Positions 23,527 to 32,355 of a DNA stretch of 64,000 bases are shown piece after piece. The notes under the pieces are model-generated. The model was not told where the DNA came from. It searched no databases and worked only from the letters and a program-made list of their open reading frames with translations. Within the stretch, counting starts at the first letter, position 1. The number at the start of each line of letters is the position of its first letter. A program made the translations under genes and the position numbers. The DNA comes from Pseudomonas sp. (GTDB lineage Bacteria; Pseudomonadota; Gammaproteobacteria; Pseudomonadales; Pseudomonadaceae): NCBI RefSeq assembly GCF_017744435.1, contig NZ_JAGIBG010000016.1, positions 34,607 through 98,606 on the forward strand. Direction: 5' to 3'.

Positions 23527-24030
23527 ATGAAGTACTCCTCGATTCTGTTGTTGTCACTTGGCCTGCTGAGCGGCGTTGCATCGGCAGGCGGCAATACCGA
23601 AGCAGGCATAGGCGGCGCATTGGGTGGGGTACTGGGCTCGGTGGTCGGCCAGTCGATCGGCGGCAACACCGGCTCGGCAATCGGCGCAGGCCTGGGTGGC
23701 GCGGCCGGTGGTGCGGTGGGTGCCAACAAGCACAGCCGTGGCGAAGCGGCCATTGGTGGCGCACTGGGTGCCGCCGGCGGCAACGTGGTAGGTCGTCAGA
23801 TGGGCGGTACCACGGGCAGCCTGATCGGTGCGGCAGCCGGTGGCGGCGTGGGCGGTGCCTTGGGCAACCACATGGGCCGCGAATATGACGATGAAAGTGG
23901 TCACCACTCCCGTGGGCGCGACTATGACGATGATGACGACGACGATCAGGGCTGGCGTCGTCACCACCACGACCGTGGCCATCACTATGGTTGGCGCAAC
24001 CACCACCGGGACTGGCGCGACGACGACTGA
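23527..24030 (+). CDS. Glycine-zipper protein with Asp/His-rich tail
   Basis: 167-residue exported protein. A signal peptide spans about residues 1-20 (ILLLSLGLLSGVASA). Residues 24-118 are glycine-zipper repeats such as GGALGGVLGSVVGQSIGG, which form helix-packing or membrane-inserting segments. The C terminus changes abruptly to a low-complexity charged tail with seven consecutive Asp residues and HHHDRGHHYGWRNHHRDWRDDD. That tail could bind divalent metals. Envelope location is likely; function unknown. GAGG lies 10 bases before the ATG. Confidence 0.8.
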   Translation: MKYSSILLLSLGLLSGVASAGGNTEAGIGGALGGVLGSVVGQSIGGNTGSAIGAGLGGAAGGAVGANKHSRGEAAIGGALGAAGGNVVGRQMGGTTGSLIGAAAGGGVGGALGNHMGREYDDESGHHSRGRDYDDDDDDDQGWRRHHHDRGHHYGWRNHHRDWRDDD

Positions 24031-24065
24031 CCTGTGCCGGTGTGGGCACTCACCTGGGCCTGGTC

Positions 24066-24101
24066 GGGCTCATGCCCGCAAAGGGCAGGGGGCTTGAGCC
24101 C
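24066..24101. terminator. Nested hairpin between convergent genes
   Basis: GGGCTC/GAGCCC (24066-24071 with 24096-24101) encloses GCCC/GGGC. It sits between the ends of the glycine-zipper gene and the glutathione transferase gene and could act in both directions, but lacks a T-run. Confidence 0.3.
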
Positions 24102-24109
24102 GGCGAGGG

Positions 24110-24715
24110 TCAGATCAAGCCTTCGGTTTGCAGGGTTTTCTGTACGGCCGGGCGGCTGGCGACGCGTTTCTGGAATTCCGCCACCGTTGGCCAGGGTGAA
24201 AGGTCAATGCCCAGCATTGGCGCCCAGTTCACGATGGTAAACAGGTAGGCATCGGCCACGCTGAACTGCTTGCCGGTCAGGAAGTCGTTGCCTTGCAAGG
24301 CCTTGTCCACGAAGCCCAGGCGCTTGCCGAAGGTCTCGATGGTCTTGCTCTTGGCCTCCGCGCTGATGCTTGGATTGAAAAGGGCGGCGAGGGTCTTGTG
24401 CACCTCGGTGCCAATGAAGTTCAGCCATTCCTGTACCCGCGCGCGTTCCAGCGAGCCTGCTGGGGGCAGCAGGTTGGCCTGGGGATTCTGGTCGGCGAGG
24501 TATTGGACGATGGCCGGGCCCTCGGTGAGGACTGCGCCGTTATCCAGTTGCAGGGCGGGAACATAGCCCTTGCTGTTGATCGTGTAGAAATCCTCGCCGC
24601 TGGCAGTCGTGTGCTGCTTGAGGTCGACTTTTTCGACGGTGTAGGGCAGGCCCAGTTCGTTGAGGACGATGTGCGGCGAGAGCGAACAGGCACCTGGCGA
24701 GTAAAAGAGCTTCAT
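24110..24715 (-). CDS. gstA: Glutathione S-transferase (beta class)
   Basis: 201-residue cytosolic enzyme that conjugates glutathione to electrophiles. It follows Escherichia coli GstA closely: MKLFYSPGACSLSPHIVLNE with the beta-class active-site Cys10, SKGYVPALQLDNGAVLTEGPAIVQYLA (thioredoxin-like domain with the cis-Pro and the glutathione-binding Glu-Gly/Ser), then the helical domain with WLNFIGTEVHKTLAALFNP and FSVADAYLFTIVNWA. The ATG at 24715 gives the family start and has GGGAGA 6 bases upstream. It is monocistronic. Confidence 0.93.
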   Translation of the reverse strand: MKLFYSPGACSLSPHIVLNELGLPYTVEKVDLKQHTTASGEDFYTINSKGYVPALQLDNGAVLTEGPAIVQYLADQNPQANLLPPAGSLERARVQEWLNFIGTEVHKTLAALFNPSISAEAKSKTIETFGKRLGFVDKALQGNDFLTGKQFSVADAYLFTIVNWAPMLGIDLSPWPTVAEFQKRVASRPAVQKTLQTEGLI

Positions 24716-24840
24716 TTTCTTCTCCCATTCGAGCGGGTCAGTTTTGCGAAGGCTGGCGAGGTGAGGCACTGTGCAGCGCTCTGGTTATGACACCAAAGCA
24801 GGATTTCACGCAAGCTGCATTGCGCCTCCCTGGCATCGGG

Positions 24841-26424
24841 TCAAAGCCTGAATTTACCCACCAGCACTTGCAGGTCCGCGCCCAGGCGAGCCAGCTTGAC
24901 ACTCGATGCGGCGGTTTCCTCGCTGGCCGTGGCGGTCTGCTCGGACACGTCGCGCACGTTGAGCACACTGCGATTGATCTCCTCGGCCACAACGCTCTGT
25001 TGCTCCGATGCCGTGGCGATCTGCAGGTTCATCGATTCGATGGTGGACACCGAACGGCTGATGTTCAACAGCGAAGCGCCGGCGCGGCGGGTCAGTTCGA
25101 CACTGTTGCTGGTCAGGGCGCGGCTGCGCTCCAGAATGTCGCCCACCTGCTGCGTGCCGCGGTGCAAGCCGCCAATCAGCTCCTCGATTTCTTCAGTGGA
25201 GGTCTGGGTGCGTTGCGCCAGGCTGCGCACTTCATCGGCGACCACGGCAAAACCACGACCGGCCTCACCGGCACGTGCAGCTTCGATGGCCGCGTTCAAG
25301 GCGAGCAGGTTGGTCTGTTGGGCGACCGACTTGATCACATCCAGTACCGTGCCGATCTTGTCACTTTCCCGCTTGAGCTGGGCCATGGCCTCGGTCGAAT
25401 GACCCACCTCGGTGTCCAGGTGGGTAATCTGCTCGATAGCCTGGTTGACCACGGCATCGCTTTCGCGTGCCTCATGGCCGGCATTGACTGCTGCATTTGA
25501 GGCTTGTTCGGCGCTGCGTGCCACGTCCTGCACGGTGGAGGCCATCTCGTTCATGGCCGTGGCCACCTGATCGGTCTCGACCTTCTGGCTGCTGACGCCG
25601 GCACTGGTTTGCTCGGTTACGGCAGAGAGTTCTTCGGCGGCACCGGCAATCTGCGCCACGCCGTCGCGCAACCCGCTGATCAGGTCGCGCAGGTTCAGGG
25701 TCATGCGCTGCATGCTGGCCTGCAACTCACCCAGTTCGTCACGCCGCGATACCAGGATGTCCTGGCTCAGGTTGCCATTGGCTACCTGCTCGGCGCTCTG
25801 CAGGGCTTGTTTCAATGGCAGCACGATCAGGCGGGTGATCAACCAGGCCGCCAGGGCACCGAATACCAGGGCCAGCAACGTCGCGAGGATCAAGCGCTGG
25901 ATCGACGACTGCACCTCATGGTCACGCTTTGTCGACTGGCTGTTCGACAACTGCCCGGACGCTTCCAGCAGCCCCTTGAGGTCGGCCTCCAGCGCGTCGA
26001 GGTGCTGGCTGGCCTGGGCGTCGTCGTGCCCTTCGATGGCACGGGCATAATCCTGGAAGTGTGTACGGTAACGTTCGACCGCGTTGCCTGCCTGGCCTAT
26101 CCAGCGCAGGTCCTCCGGGTCGGTGAACTGCCCGGCGAGCGTTTCGATGCGATGCCCTAGCTCGTCCATTGCCTTGACCATGAGTGCGGTCTGCGCAGAA
26201 CCGGGGGACACCGTGTAATTCAGGCGCGCGATGCGCACGTCGCGTGCTTCTTCGTTGATCTTGGCGATACTGCTCAGCTTGGCACTGCGCTCGCCCAGGC
26301 CACTCAAGCCGCCCCAGCCGATTGCGGCGATCACAACGGTCAACAGTAAAACCAGGGCAAAGCCCAGGGTCAGTTTCGACCTCACGCTGATATCAGCCAA
26401 CACCTTCCCGATTGCATCGAACAT
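24841..26424 (-). CDS. Methyl-accepting chemotaxis protein
   Basis: 527-residue chemoreceptor. TM1 is at about residues 18-38, a periplasmic helical ligand domain of about 140 residues (four-helix-bundle size) at 39-178, and TM2 at about 180-202. An HAMP domain follows ([22 protein letters not shown]), then the methylation helices and the signalling hairpin [20 protein letters not shown]. No C-terminal CheR-binding pentapeptide is seen. No neighbour indicates its ligand. The ATG at 26424 has AAGGG upstream. Confidence 0.93.
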   Translation of the reverse strand: MFDAIGKVLADISVRSKLTLGFALVLLLTVVIAAIGWGGLSGLGERSAKLSSIAKINEEARDVRIARLNYTVSPGSAQTALMVKAMDELGHRIETLAGQFTDPEDLRWIGQAGNAVERYRTHFQDYARAIEGHDDAQASQHLDALEADLKGLLEASGQLSNSQSTKRDHEVQSSIQRLILATLLALVFGALAAWLITRLIVLPLKQALQSAEQVANGNLSQDILVSRRDELGELQASMQRMTLNLRDLISGLRDGVAQIAGAAEELSAVTEQTSAGVSSQKVETDQVATAMNEMASTVQDVARSAEQASNAAVNAGHEARESDAVVNQAIEQITHLDTEVGHSTEAMAQLKRESDKIGTVLDVIKSVAQQTNLLALNAAIEAARAGEAGRGFAVVADEVRSLAQRTQTSTEEIEELIGGLHRGTQQVGDILERSRALTSNSVELTRRAGASLLNISRSVSTIESMNLQIATASEQQSVVAEEINRSVLNVRDVSEQTATASEETAASSVKLARLGADLQVLVGKFRL

Positions 26425-26765
26425 CTACATAGCCCTTCTATTGATCGTTCCTGAAATAGCCATTACCGGGCGATGCCCGTTGGGGTCCTGTTGCACGAGA
26501 TAGGGAGTGCGGATCGCAGGGGCTGAGACCGCGCGACAGGTGGCGTGGCATTAAGCCATCAATGGCGGGGGAATATACATTCAGGGAGCATCATCGACAA
26601 CAGATCGCTCATCTAATTGTGTGCACTTTGCACATATAAATGAGAACAATCATGCTTGGGTCTGTTGGTCGCGTGTAAGCTCGCTGCATGGACGCATACT
26701 GCAAAGCCGTGCAGCGTGTAGATCCGGTATCCTCACCGCAGCATTTCACAGCCAAGGATTCAGGT
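26425..26765. other. Intergenic region between chemoreceptor and deaminase
   Basis: 341 bp without a supported gene. The only structured element noticed is the palindrome TGTGCA-CTT-TGCACA at 26620-26634 followed by an AT-rich TATAAAT, possibly an operator/promoter for the deaminase gene at 26766. Confidence 0.4.
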
Positions 26766-27230
26766 ATGCCGCTTGCTATGCACCACGGCGAGTTTGACGA
26801 CAGGCACAAGGTCTTCATGAGCCTGGCACTGGCCCAGGGTAGGCGGGCACTGCCGGGGTGTCTGCCGAACCCACCAGTGGGCTGTGTCATCGTCCGCGAC
26901 GGACGCGTCGTGGCCTCCGGGTTCACGCAGCCGCCTGGCGCTCATCACGCCGAGGCGATGGCCCTTTCACGGCTGGAACAGAGGCTTGATGACCTGACGG
27001 CATACGTGACGCTCGAACCGTGTTCATTCACAGGCCGAACACCGTCATGTGCGTTGGCCTTGGTGAGCGCGGGAGTATCGCGAGTATATGTTGCAATGCT
27101 CGATCCCTACCCGCGAAACGCTGGGGCAGGTATCGACATCCTGCGTCAGGCCGGGATCGAGGTGACGGTTGGTCTGCTAGGGGATGAGGCGCGTTGCGAC
27201 CTGCAGCCCTATCTCTCGGCGAGTCCTTGA
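26766..27230 (+). CDS. Stand-alone RibD-type zinc deaminase
   Basis: 154-residue protein of the cytidine/deoxycytidylate deaminase fold. HAEAM (residues 61-65, zinc His and catalytic Glu) and PCSFTGRTPSC (85-95, two zinc Cys) match the pyrimidine deaminase half of RibD, as does PNPPVGCVIVRDG. The C-terminal reductase domain of bifunctional RibD is absent, so it is either a specialised deaminase or a redundant partial enzyme. AAGGA lies 7 bases before the ATG. A damaged relative is present at 14502-14641. It is not in a riboflavin operon; the target base is uncertain. Confidence 0.82.
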   Translation: MPLAMHHGEFDDRHKVFMSLALAQGRRALPGCLPNPPVGCVIVRDGRVVASGFTQPPGAHHAEAMALSRLEQRLDDLTAYVTLEPCSFTGRTPSCALALVSAGVSRVYVAMLDPYPRNAGAGIDILRQAGIEVTVGLLGDEARCDLQPYLSASP

Positions 27231-27266
27231 ATGTCCGCAACGGGTCGATTGCGGTCATTCGAGACT

Positions 27267-27290
27267 GGCTGCTTTCGACCCATGGCAGCC
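27267..27290. repeat. Dispersed palindromic repeat, copy 2
   Basis: GGCTGCTTTCGACCCATGGC and the following AGCC resemble, inverted, the repeat at 15482. It lies in the 130-bp gap between the convergent deaminase and MerR genes. Confidence 0.45.
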
Positions 27291-27362
27291 TTCGGCAGTA
27301 ATCGGCCAGCAGGCCTGCGAGGGTGCGGGGGGCACGGGCAATCGCCAAGCCGGAAGCTGAAA

Positions 27363-27767
27363 CTATTGCGTTGCGGCATGGCCATGTACAGGAGGGTGAG
27401 GAATAGTCTGTCCAAGGGCAATGGCACTGGCTTCAAGCTTCGCACGCTCTGCTTCCAGAAAAACATACGTGGCTTGCAAGGTGCTGATCTTCGTCTGGAT
27501 TTCGGCCATCTTGCTGGCGACCAAGGCCGCACCTTGCGCGCAATTGATCGTATTACCCCGCTTGGCCGCAAGTATGTCGCCAATCTCGGTTAGTGAAAAA
27601 CCTACGCCCTGGGCACTCTGAATGAAGGCCAGATCAACAACGGTCTGCTCGCTGTAGCTGCGGTAGTTGTTGGCCTGTCGATGTGCCACGATAAGCCCGA
27701 GTTGTTCGTAATAGCGCAATGCATGACGGCCAATTCCACTGCGCCGCTCCAACTCTCCAATGTTCAC
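27363..27767 (-). CDS. MerR family transcriptional regulator
   Basis: 134-residue regulator. The winged helix (residues 1-70) starts MNIGELERRSGIGRHALRYYEQLGLI and contains NNYRSYSEQTVVDLAFIQSAQGVGFSL. A coiled-coil dimerisation helix follows (about 80-120). A single Cys in NTINCAQG lies where sensing residues can occur, but no clear metal-site pattern is present. The start is GTG at 27767 with AAGGAA 8 bases upstream. It is divergent from an SDR gene across an over-spaced MerR-type promoter. Confidence 0.88.
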   Translation of the reverse strand: MNIGELERRSGIGRHALRYYEQLGLIVAHRQANNYRSYSEQTVVDLAFIQSAQGVGFSLTEIGDILAAKRGNTINCAQGAALVASKMAEIQTKISTLQATYVFLEAERAKLEASAIALGQTIPHPPVHGHAATQ

Positions 27768-27779
27768 AGTAAAAATTCC

Positions 27780-27810
27780 TTGACTGTAGAGTAGGCTCTA
27801 CACCTTAGCC
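27780..27810 (+). promoter_or_regulatory. MerR-type promoter with operator in the spacer
   Basis: TTGACT (27780-27785) and TTAGCC (27805-27810) are 19 bases apart. The spacer contains the perfect palindrome GTAGAG-TAGG-CTCTAC (27786-27801). An elongated spacer carrying a dyad is the hallmark of promoters remodelled by MerR proteins. It drives the SDR gene at 27841. Confidence 0.65.
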
Positions 27811-27840
27811 TGCGCCCATCATCCAAACAAGGATTCAGGC

Positions 27841-28905
27841 ATGAGCGTGGAATGTTTCGTCACAGGCGGCAGTGGGTTTGTAGGTCAACATTTACTAGCC
27901 CGTCTTACCGCGACAGGGCACAAGACCTGGGTGCTTATGCGCACCCCTGCAAACATCGAGCGCGTCAGGGAGCAGATAGGCCGACTTGGTGGTAACCCTG
28001 CCTGTATCCATGCTGTCGAGGGCGATATCAGCAGAGAGGGGCTTGGGCTCAGCGAGGCAGACAAGCAGCGGGTGTCTTCGGCATCTGTGGCCTTCCACCT
28101 TGCGGCGCAATTTTCCTGGGGACTGACAATGGAGCGCGCCCGCGAAGTCAATGTGCAAGGGGCGCTGAGAGTCGCCAGGCTTGCGGCGAGCCAGCGCATC
28201 CGCTTGCTGATGGTGGGTGGCTTCATGCTGCAAAACCTTAGCCACCTTGCCAGTATCGGGGTTGACAATGAGTGCCATGAAAACACGAACTGGCCCGCAG
28301 TCTACGGCCGCGTGGGTGGCTACGAAGGCAGCAAGCTCGAGTCCCATTTTGCGGTCATCCGTTACATGCAGCAAGCGGGCGCGGATTTCACGATCGTGCA
28401 TCCTGCCACGGTATGTGGCCACAGCGAGAGTGGGCACATTCTGCAAGGGCAACCCCTGGCAGAACTCATTCGAAATCTGGCACAAGGCCGGTTCAAGGCT
28501 GTCCCCGGTACCACTAGGCACTGGTTGCCATTGGTCAGCGTCGATTACCTGGTGACAATGATGACCTGCGCGGCGTTCGACCCTGCGATGGCCAACCAGC
28601 AGATCCTGGCGCTCTATGAGCACACACCGAACTTGCAGGAGATGCTTGAACAGATAGCGAAGACGCTGAATATCACGGCACCCCGGCGCCATGTGCCGAT
28701 AGGGCTACTGAGATGGCTGTTGACAATTCCCGGACTGGCGGCCCGATTCGCGATCAGCGCCGAGTCCTTGAACTTTATCCAGACGCAGCGCTTCGACATG
28801 AGTCATAGCAGGCAATTGGAACTGAAGTATCAGTTGACCCACCCCGACATGGCGCGAGCTTTGGAAAAGACAGTGCGCTACATCAAAGGTTACTTGACCC
28901 ATTGA
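27841..28905 (+). CDS. NAD-dependent epimerase/dehydratase-type extended SDR
   Basis: 354-residue oxidoreductase. The N-terminal Rossmann motif is CFVTGGSGFVGQHLLARL, VAFHLAAQFSW marks the conserved Asn/Ala strand, and the active-site Tyr-Lys pair is probably Y-x3-K in YEGSKLE near residue 160. The C-terminal substrate region resembles thioester-reductase/ketoreductase-like extended SDRs rather than sugar epimerases. AAGGA lies 8 bases before the ATG. It is probably induced by the divergent MerR protein, perhaps in response to a reactive carbonyl or drug-like compound. The next gene is over 300 bp away. Confidence 0.83.
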   Translation: MSVECFVTGGSGFVGQHLLARLTATGHKTWVLMRTPANIERVREQIGRLGGNPACIHAVEGDISREGLGLSEADKQRVSSASVAFHLAAQFSWGLTMERAREVNVQGALRVARLAASQRIRLLMVGGFMLQNLSHLASIGVDNECHENTNWPAVYGRVGGYEGSKLESHFAVIRYMQQAGADFTIVHPATVCGHSESGHILQGQPLAELIRNLAQGRFKAVPGTTRHWLPLVSVDYLVTMMTCAAFDPAMANQQILALYEHTPNLQEMLEQIAKTLNITAPRRHVPIGLLRWLLTIPGLAARFAISAESLNFIQTQRFDMSHSRQLELKYQLTHPDMARALEKTVRYIKGYLTH

Positions 28906-29219
28906 AGCAACCACCTCAGGCAATAGGCTGGGCCACGCCCATGCCACAACGCTCGCCTTGCAATGCTTGATCTTGTTCGAGGGTGCCGATTGCAGCCGAT
29001 AGCTGCTCTTCACGAAGGGCAGCAACGGGGCGAATGCAGTCACTGGCAAACGGCTGCTATCGACCCAATATTGGTAGTCAATGGCTCTGTGCAGTCGGCA
29101 CCTCGGAAAAAACCATGATTGGATCTATCCTGCTCTCGTTGCAGATGTAGACTTGCCCCACCATCCTGGGGTTCGAGTGAGCACAGGCCATGCCGACAAC
29201 ACCACCAAGGACGGCCCCC
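28906..29219. other. Gene-free stretch with repeat debris
   Basis: 314 bp without a supported gene. It holds a further relative of the dispersed palindrome (GGCTGCTATCGACCCAATAT at 29052-29071) and another CAGCCGATAGCTGCTCTTC fragment near 28994-29012. Confidence 0.45.
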
Positions 29220-29782
29220 ATGCATTCGCCTACCGATGAGCACCTGATGGAGATCATCCGCCAGAACCGGATAAACCGTGCATTACTGCAGATCTTGCCA
29301 ACATTGGATATCCCTCATTCCATGCTGGTTGCAGGCGCCTTGTTCCAGACGTTTTGGAACCACCGCGCGGGGCCCCCCCCCCTGAGTGGGGCATCAAGGA
29401 CTATGACATCGCTTACTTTGATGCTGATTTGTCGTGGGAGGCGGAAAACCGGGTGATAGCCCGGGTTCACCAGGCGTGCTCGCATATGAGCGTCAATGTT
29501 GAGGTACGCAATCAGGCCCGCGTGCATTTATGGTACGAGGCGAAATTCGGCAGCATTTATCCACCACTGAAAAAGGTAACGGATGGCATCGACCGCTATC
29601 TGATTCGTTCGACCTGTCTGGGCGTTGATGCCTGCACAGGTAAGCTCTACAGCACCCACGGCCTGAGCGACCTCCTGAACAACAGGCTCAGGATGAACGA
29701 ATTGAATCCACGGCCAGACTTGTTCATGGAGAAAGCTGCAAGCTACCAGGCGCGTTGGCCATGGCTTCAACGGGTTGAATGA
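29220..29782 (+). pseudogene. Nucleotidyltransferase family protein gene, frameshifted in a poly-C tract
   Basis: Two overlapping frames encode one protein of about 185 residues. The first, from ATG 29220 (AAGGAC upstream), reads EIIRQNRINRALLQILPTLD and MLVAGALFQTFWNHRAGPPP. The second begins after the C-run and reads EWGIKDYDIAYFDADLSWEA, VEVRNQARVHLWYEAKFG and ASYQARWPWLQRVE. These are characteristic of the small nucleotidyltransferase family known as DUF925, with the GIKDYD active-site segment directly after the break. The run at 29373-29382 has 10 C; 8 C would restore the frame with the spacing I recall for the family. It is a pseudogene, phase-variable, or a sequencing error. Confidence 0.75.
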
Positions 29783-29871
29783 ACCTGTGCAAGACCCACT
29801 GGTCCAGTCAACTTGCAGGGTTATCCTGCATCACTCAAACTCGCCATCCAGCTCACTCTTCGGAAGCCGCA

Positions 29872-30429
29872 ATGCCTGACATGTTGCCGAAGCCGGAACT
29901 TCCCGGCGTAGCGCTCAAGCGATGGCGTCTGCTGCACCGCGTCAAACAGTCCCATGCGGCAACCTTGTTCAACGTCACTCAATCAACCATTTCTCGCTGG
30001 GAAAGTGGCGTGCTGGCGCTGGACCCGATCTCGCGCAGAACCTTGGAGAAGCTGCTTGCCGCCCGCCTTGAGGCAGACGCCGATCAGGCATTGGCCCGGC
30101 TGGTGAGGGAGAGCGCACGGCCAGTTCATCTCATTTGCGACCTGACGCATCGATTGCTGGCGTGCTCCCCCTCACGCGCAGCCCAGTTCACCAGGCCGGC
30201 CAGCACCTTGCTGGGGCAGTCACTCTGGCGTTTTGCAACGCCGGAGATCATTGCCAAGGAATTCATGCTCGACGAGCTGGGGTGGAGAGAAGCACTGGCT
30301 CCCCCCGCACTGGTGTTTGCAAGCGGCACCAATGACTCCTGCCTCGTTCCCATCAGCCAAAGCCTCTGTCGCTGGACACGTATCCCGCTCTCGGATGGAA
30401 CGGCCGCCCGCTTGGTGGAAACGCTCTGA
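29872..30429 (+). CDS. XRE-type helix-turn-helix transcriptional regulator
   Basis: 185-residue regulator. The N-terminal HTH (about residues 10-60) contains VALKRWRLLHRVKQSHAATLFNVTQSTISRWESGV. The remaining 120 residues look like a PAS-type sensor (VHLICDLTHRLLACSPSRA, LLGQSLWRFATPEIIAKE). The ATG at 29872 has GGAAG close upstream; a longer frame with 31 extra residues has no support. It lies 118 bases ahead of an HD hydrolase gene on the same strand. Signal and targets unknown. Confidence 0.82.
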   Translation: MPDMLPKPELPGVALKRWRLLHRVKQSHAATLFNVTQSTISRWESGVLALDPISRRTLEKLLAARLEADADQALARLVRESARPVHLICDLTHRLLACSPSRAAQFTRPASTLLGQSLWRFATPEIIAKEFMLDELGWREALAPPALVFASGTNDSCLVPISQSLCRWTRIPLSDGTAARLVETL

Positions 30430-30547
30430 TCGATGGCACCGCAAATCACCTGCATTTTTTATGCGTGGACGCTGTGCATTGGCAGCTCTAAGCTGCCCAG
30501 ATCAAGATTCGGCAGCCCACAGTTCGCCGACTGCGTCAGGAGGAACT

Positions 30548-31135
30548 ATGGATATCGAAAAGCTCAAAGGGCGTCTTGCCTTTCTAGCTGAAGCGGAAAA
30601 ACTCAAGGATGTGCTCAGAAGTGCACATACGTCATCCGGCCGTACCGAAAGCACGGCTGAACATAGCTGGCGCCTCTGCCTGATGGCTATCGTTTTCGAG
30701 GATCAGCTGGCCGGCCTCGATAAGCTGAAATTAATCAAGATGTGCGTCATCCATGACTTGGGCGAAGCCATCAATGGCGATATTCCCGCTGTTTGCAAGG
30801 ATGCGTTTCCCAACAAGAGCCAACAAGAGCGAAACGACCTCCTGCTCTTGACCCGTGCACTGGATGACACGCTGAGGGCAGAAATTCTTGCGCTGTGGGA
30901 AGACTATGAAACTGCACAGTCGCCTGAGGCCAAGGCGGTCAAGGCGCTGGACAAGCTGGAAACCATCCTTCAGCACAATCAAGGCAAGAACCCGCCAGAC
31001 TTCGATTACGCCTTCAACCTGGGTTACGGCAAGCAGTACACCGATGCCGATCCACTGTTCGAGGTGCTGCGCAGCCTTCTTGACGAGAACACCAGGAAAA
31101 ACGTCGAAAGCTCTCCAGGTCGCCGTGGCGAATGA
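30548..31135 (+). CDS. HD domain protein, YfbR/HDDC2-like phosphohydrolase
   Basis: 195-residue metal-dependent phosphohydrolase. The metal-site residues are visible in order: His in RTESTAEHSWRL, the HD pair in CVIHDLGEAINGDIP, and the downstream Asp in KALDKLETIL. This arrangement is that of HDDC2/YfbR-like 5'-deoxynucleotidases, so a nucleotide monophosphate is a likely substrate. AGGAGGA lies just before the ATG at 30548; the longer open frame upstream has no ribosome-binding site. It may be co-transcribed with the XRE gene. Confidence 0.87.
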   Translation: MDIEKLKGRLAFLAEAEKLKDVLRSAHTSSGRTESTAEHSWRLCLMAIVFEDQLAGLDKLKLIKMCVIHDLGEAINGDIPAVCKDAFPNKSQQERNDLLLLTRALDDTLRAEILALWEDYETAQSPEAKAVKALDKLETILQHNQGKNPPDFDYAFNLGYGKQYTDADPLFEVLRSLLDENTRKNVESSPGRRGE

Positions 31136-31297
31136 CATGATCATTGATCAGATGGCCGTCTCCCTTGGCACGATCTCCCATGGTCTGAGCGAAAGCTTTG
31201 GGTAGTGTTTGCTCTGGGTCGGAAGGCGCCATTCAACGGCTCAGTCGCTTCTCCATTGGTTGATAGATCAGTCCAGCAATCTCGCCCACTGCCCCTA

Positions 31298-32218
31298 CTA
31301 CCGTAGCGGTTTTCCCGGCTGCATGGTCTGCTCCACCTGTTCTTCGAACCAGTTCAACACGGCCTGGCACGCGGGATGAGCAGCGCCGCTGTCCCGTAGC
31401 CAGAGGGCATACACACCGCCGGTCTTCAGGGCTTCACCGAAGGGCACCACCAGATCGCCGCGCACCAGCGCGTCGTGGGCCAGCATGCGGTCGGTCATGG
31501 CGATGCCCAAGCCGCGGGCGGCGGCGTCCAGCGCCAGGTCGTCGAGGTTGAACAGCAGGTGCTGGTAGCTGTGCACGGGCAGGTCTTGCTGCGCCTTGAG
31601 CCACAGGTTCCATTCGTAGCGCGAGGTGGAACCGTGGATCAGCGAATGCCCGGCCAGTGCCTCGGCCGAACGGGGTAGGGCACGGCCGTCGTTCAGCTGT
31701 GCGGCGCACACCGGGATCAGGTATTCGTCGAACAGTGGCGTCAACCGGCGGTCGTCCAGGCCGTCAGGCAGGTACAGCACATAGGCATCGCAATCGCCGC
31801 CTTCGTCCACCCGTTCCCCGCTGACGGTCTCGATGGACAGGGTCAGCCCGGGGTTCACCGCGTAGAACGAACTCAGCCGCGGCAACAGCCAGCGCACCGC
31901 CAGGGAGACGAAGATGCGGATGCGAAAAGGGCGGTCCAGGGGGGCTGGTGCCAAACGCTGTTCCAAGGTGCGCAGGGACTTGAGCAGGTCCCGCGCCACC
32001 TCGTAGACCTCGCGACCGTGCTCGGTCAGGGCGACCTTGCGGCTGGTGCGGTCGAACAGCACGGTCTGGTAGTGCTCCTCCAACTGCTGGATCTGCCGGC
32101 TGATCGCGCTCTGGGTCAGGTGCAGCTGGCGGGCGGCTTCGGTGAAGTTGCGCGTGTCCGCGACCCGGACCAGCGCCTGCAGTGCTTGCAGCGAGGGCAC
32201 ACGAAGGTATGTATCCAT
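31298..32218 (-). CDS. LysR family transcriptional regulator
   Basis: 306-residue regulator of the GcvA-like subgroup. The N-terminal winged helix contains SLQALQALVRVADTRNFTEAARQLHLTQSAISRQIQQLE, and the periplasmic-binding-like effector domain runs from about residue 95. It is divergent from a DAO-family oxidase and a polyamine-type binding protein and likely controls them. The ATG at 32218 fits the family start; the ribosome-binding site is weak (GGAAT). Confidence 0.92.
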   Translation of the reverse strand: MDTYLRVPSLQALQALVRVADTRNFTEAARQLHLTQSAISRQIQQLEEHYQTVLFDRTSRKVALTEHGREVYEVARDLLKSLRTLEQRLAPAPLDRPFRIRIFVSLAVRWLLPRLSSFYAVNPGLTLSIETVSGERVDEGGDCDAYVLYLPDGLDDRRLTPLFDEYLIPVCAAQLNDGRALPRSAEALAGHSLIHGSTSRYEWNLWLKAQQDLPVHSYQHLLFNLDDLALDAAARGLGIAMTDRMLAHDALVRGDLVVPFGEALKTGGVYALWLRDSGAAHPACQAVLNWFEEQVEQTMQPGKPLR

Positions 32219-32355
32219 GCAAATTCCGAATGGATGGATGAATTATTAGCGTTAGAACTCTCGGCGCCATGTCCTTAGATTAAGGGCGTGCAGCGGGCTT
32301 CCGGGGATCTTTGGTCGATCACGCCTGCGCATCGATTGTGAAGGAGTGACAGACA

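Noticed and set aside
26754..27843. Shared AAGGATTCAGG leader before the starts of the deaminase (26766) and SDR (27841) genes
   Set aside because: Only 11 bases that include the ribosome-binding site; coincidence is likely.
29220..29782. Programmed frameshift at the C-run
   Set aside because: A C10 run without a downstream stimulatory hairpin or internal SD is a weak candidate; mutation, phase variation or sequencing error is simpler.
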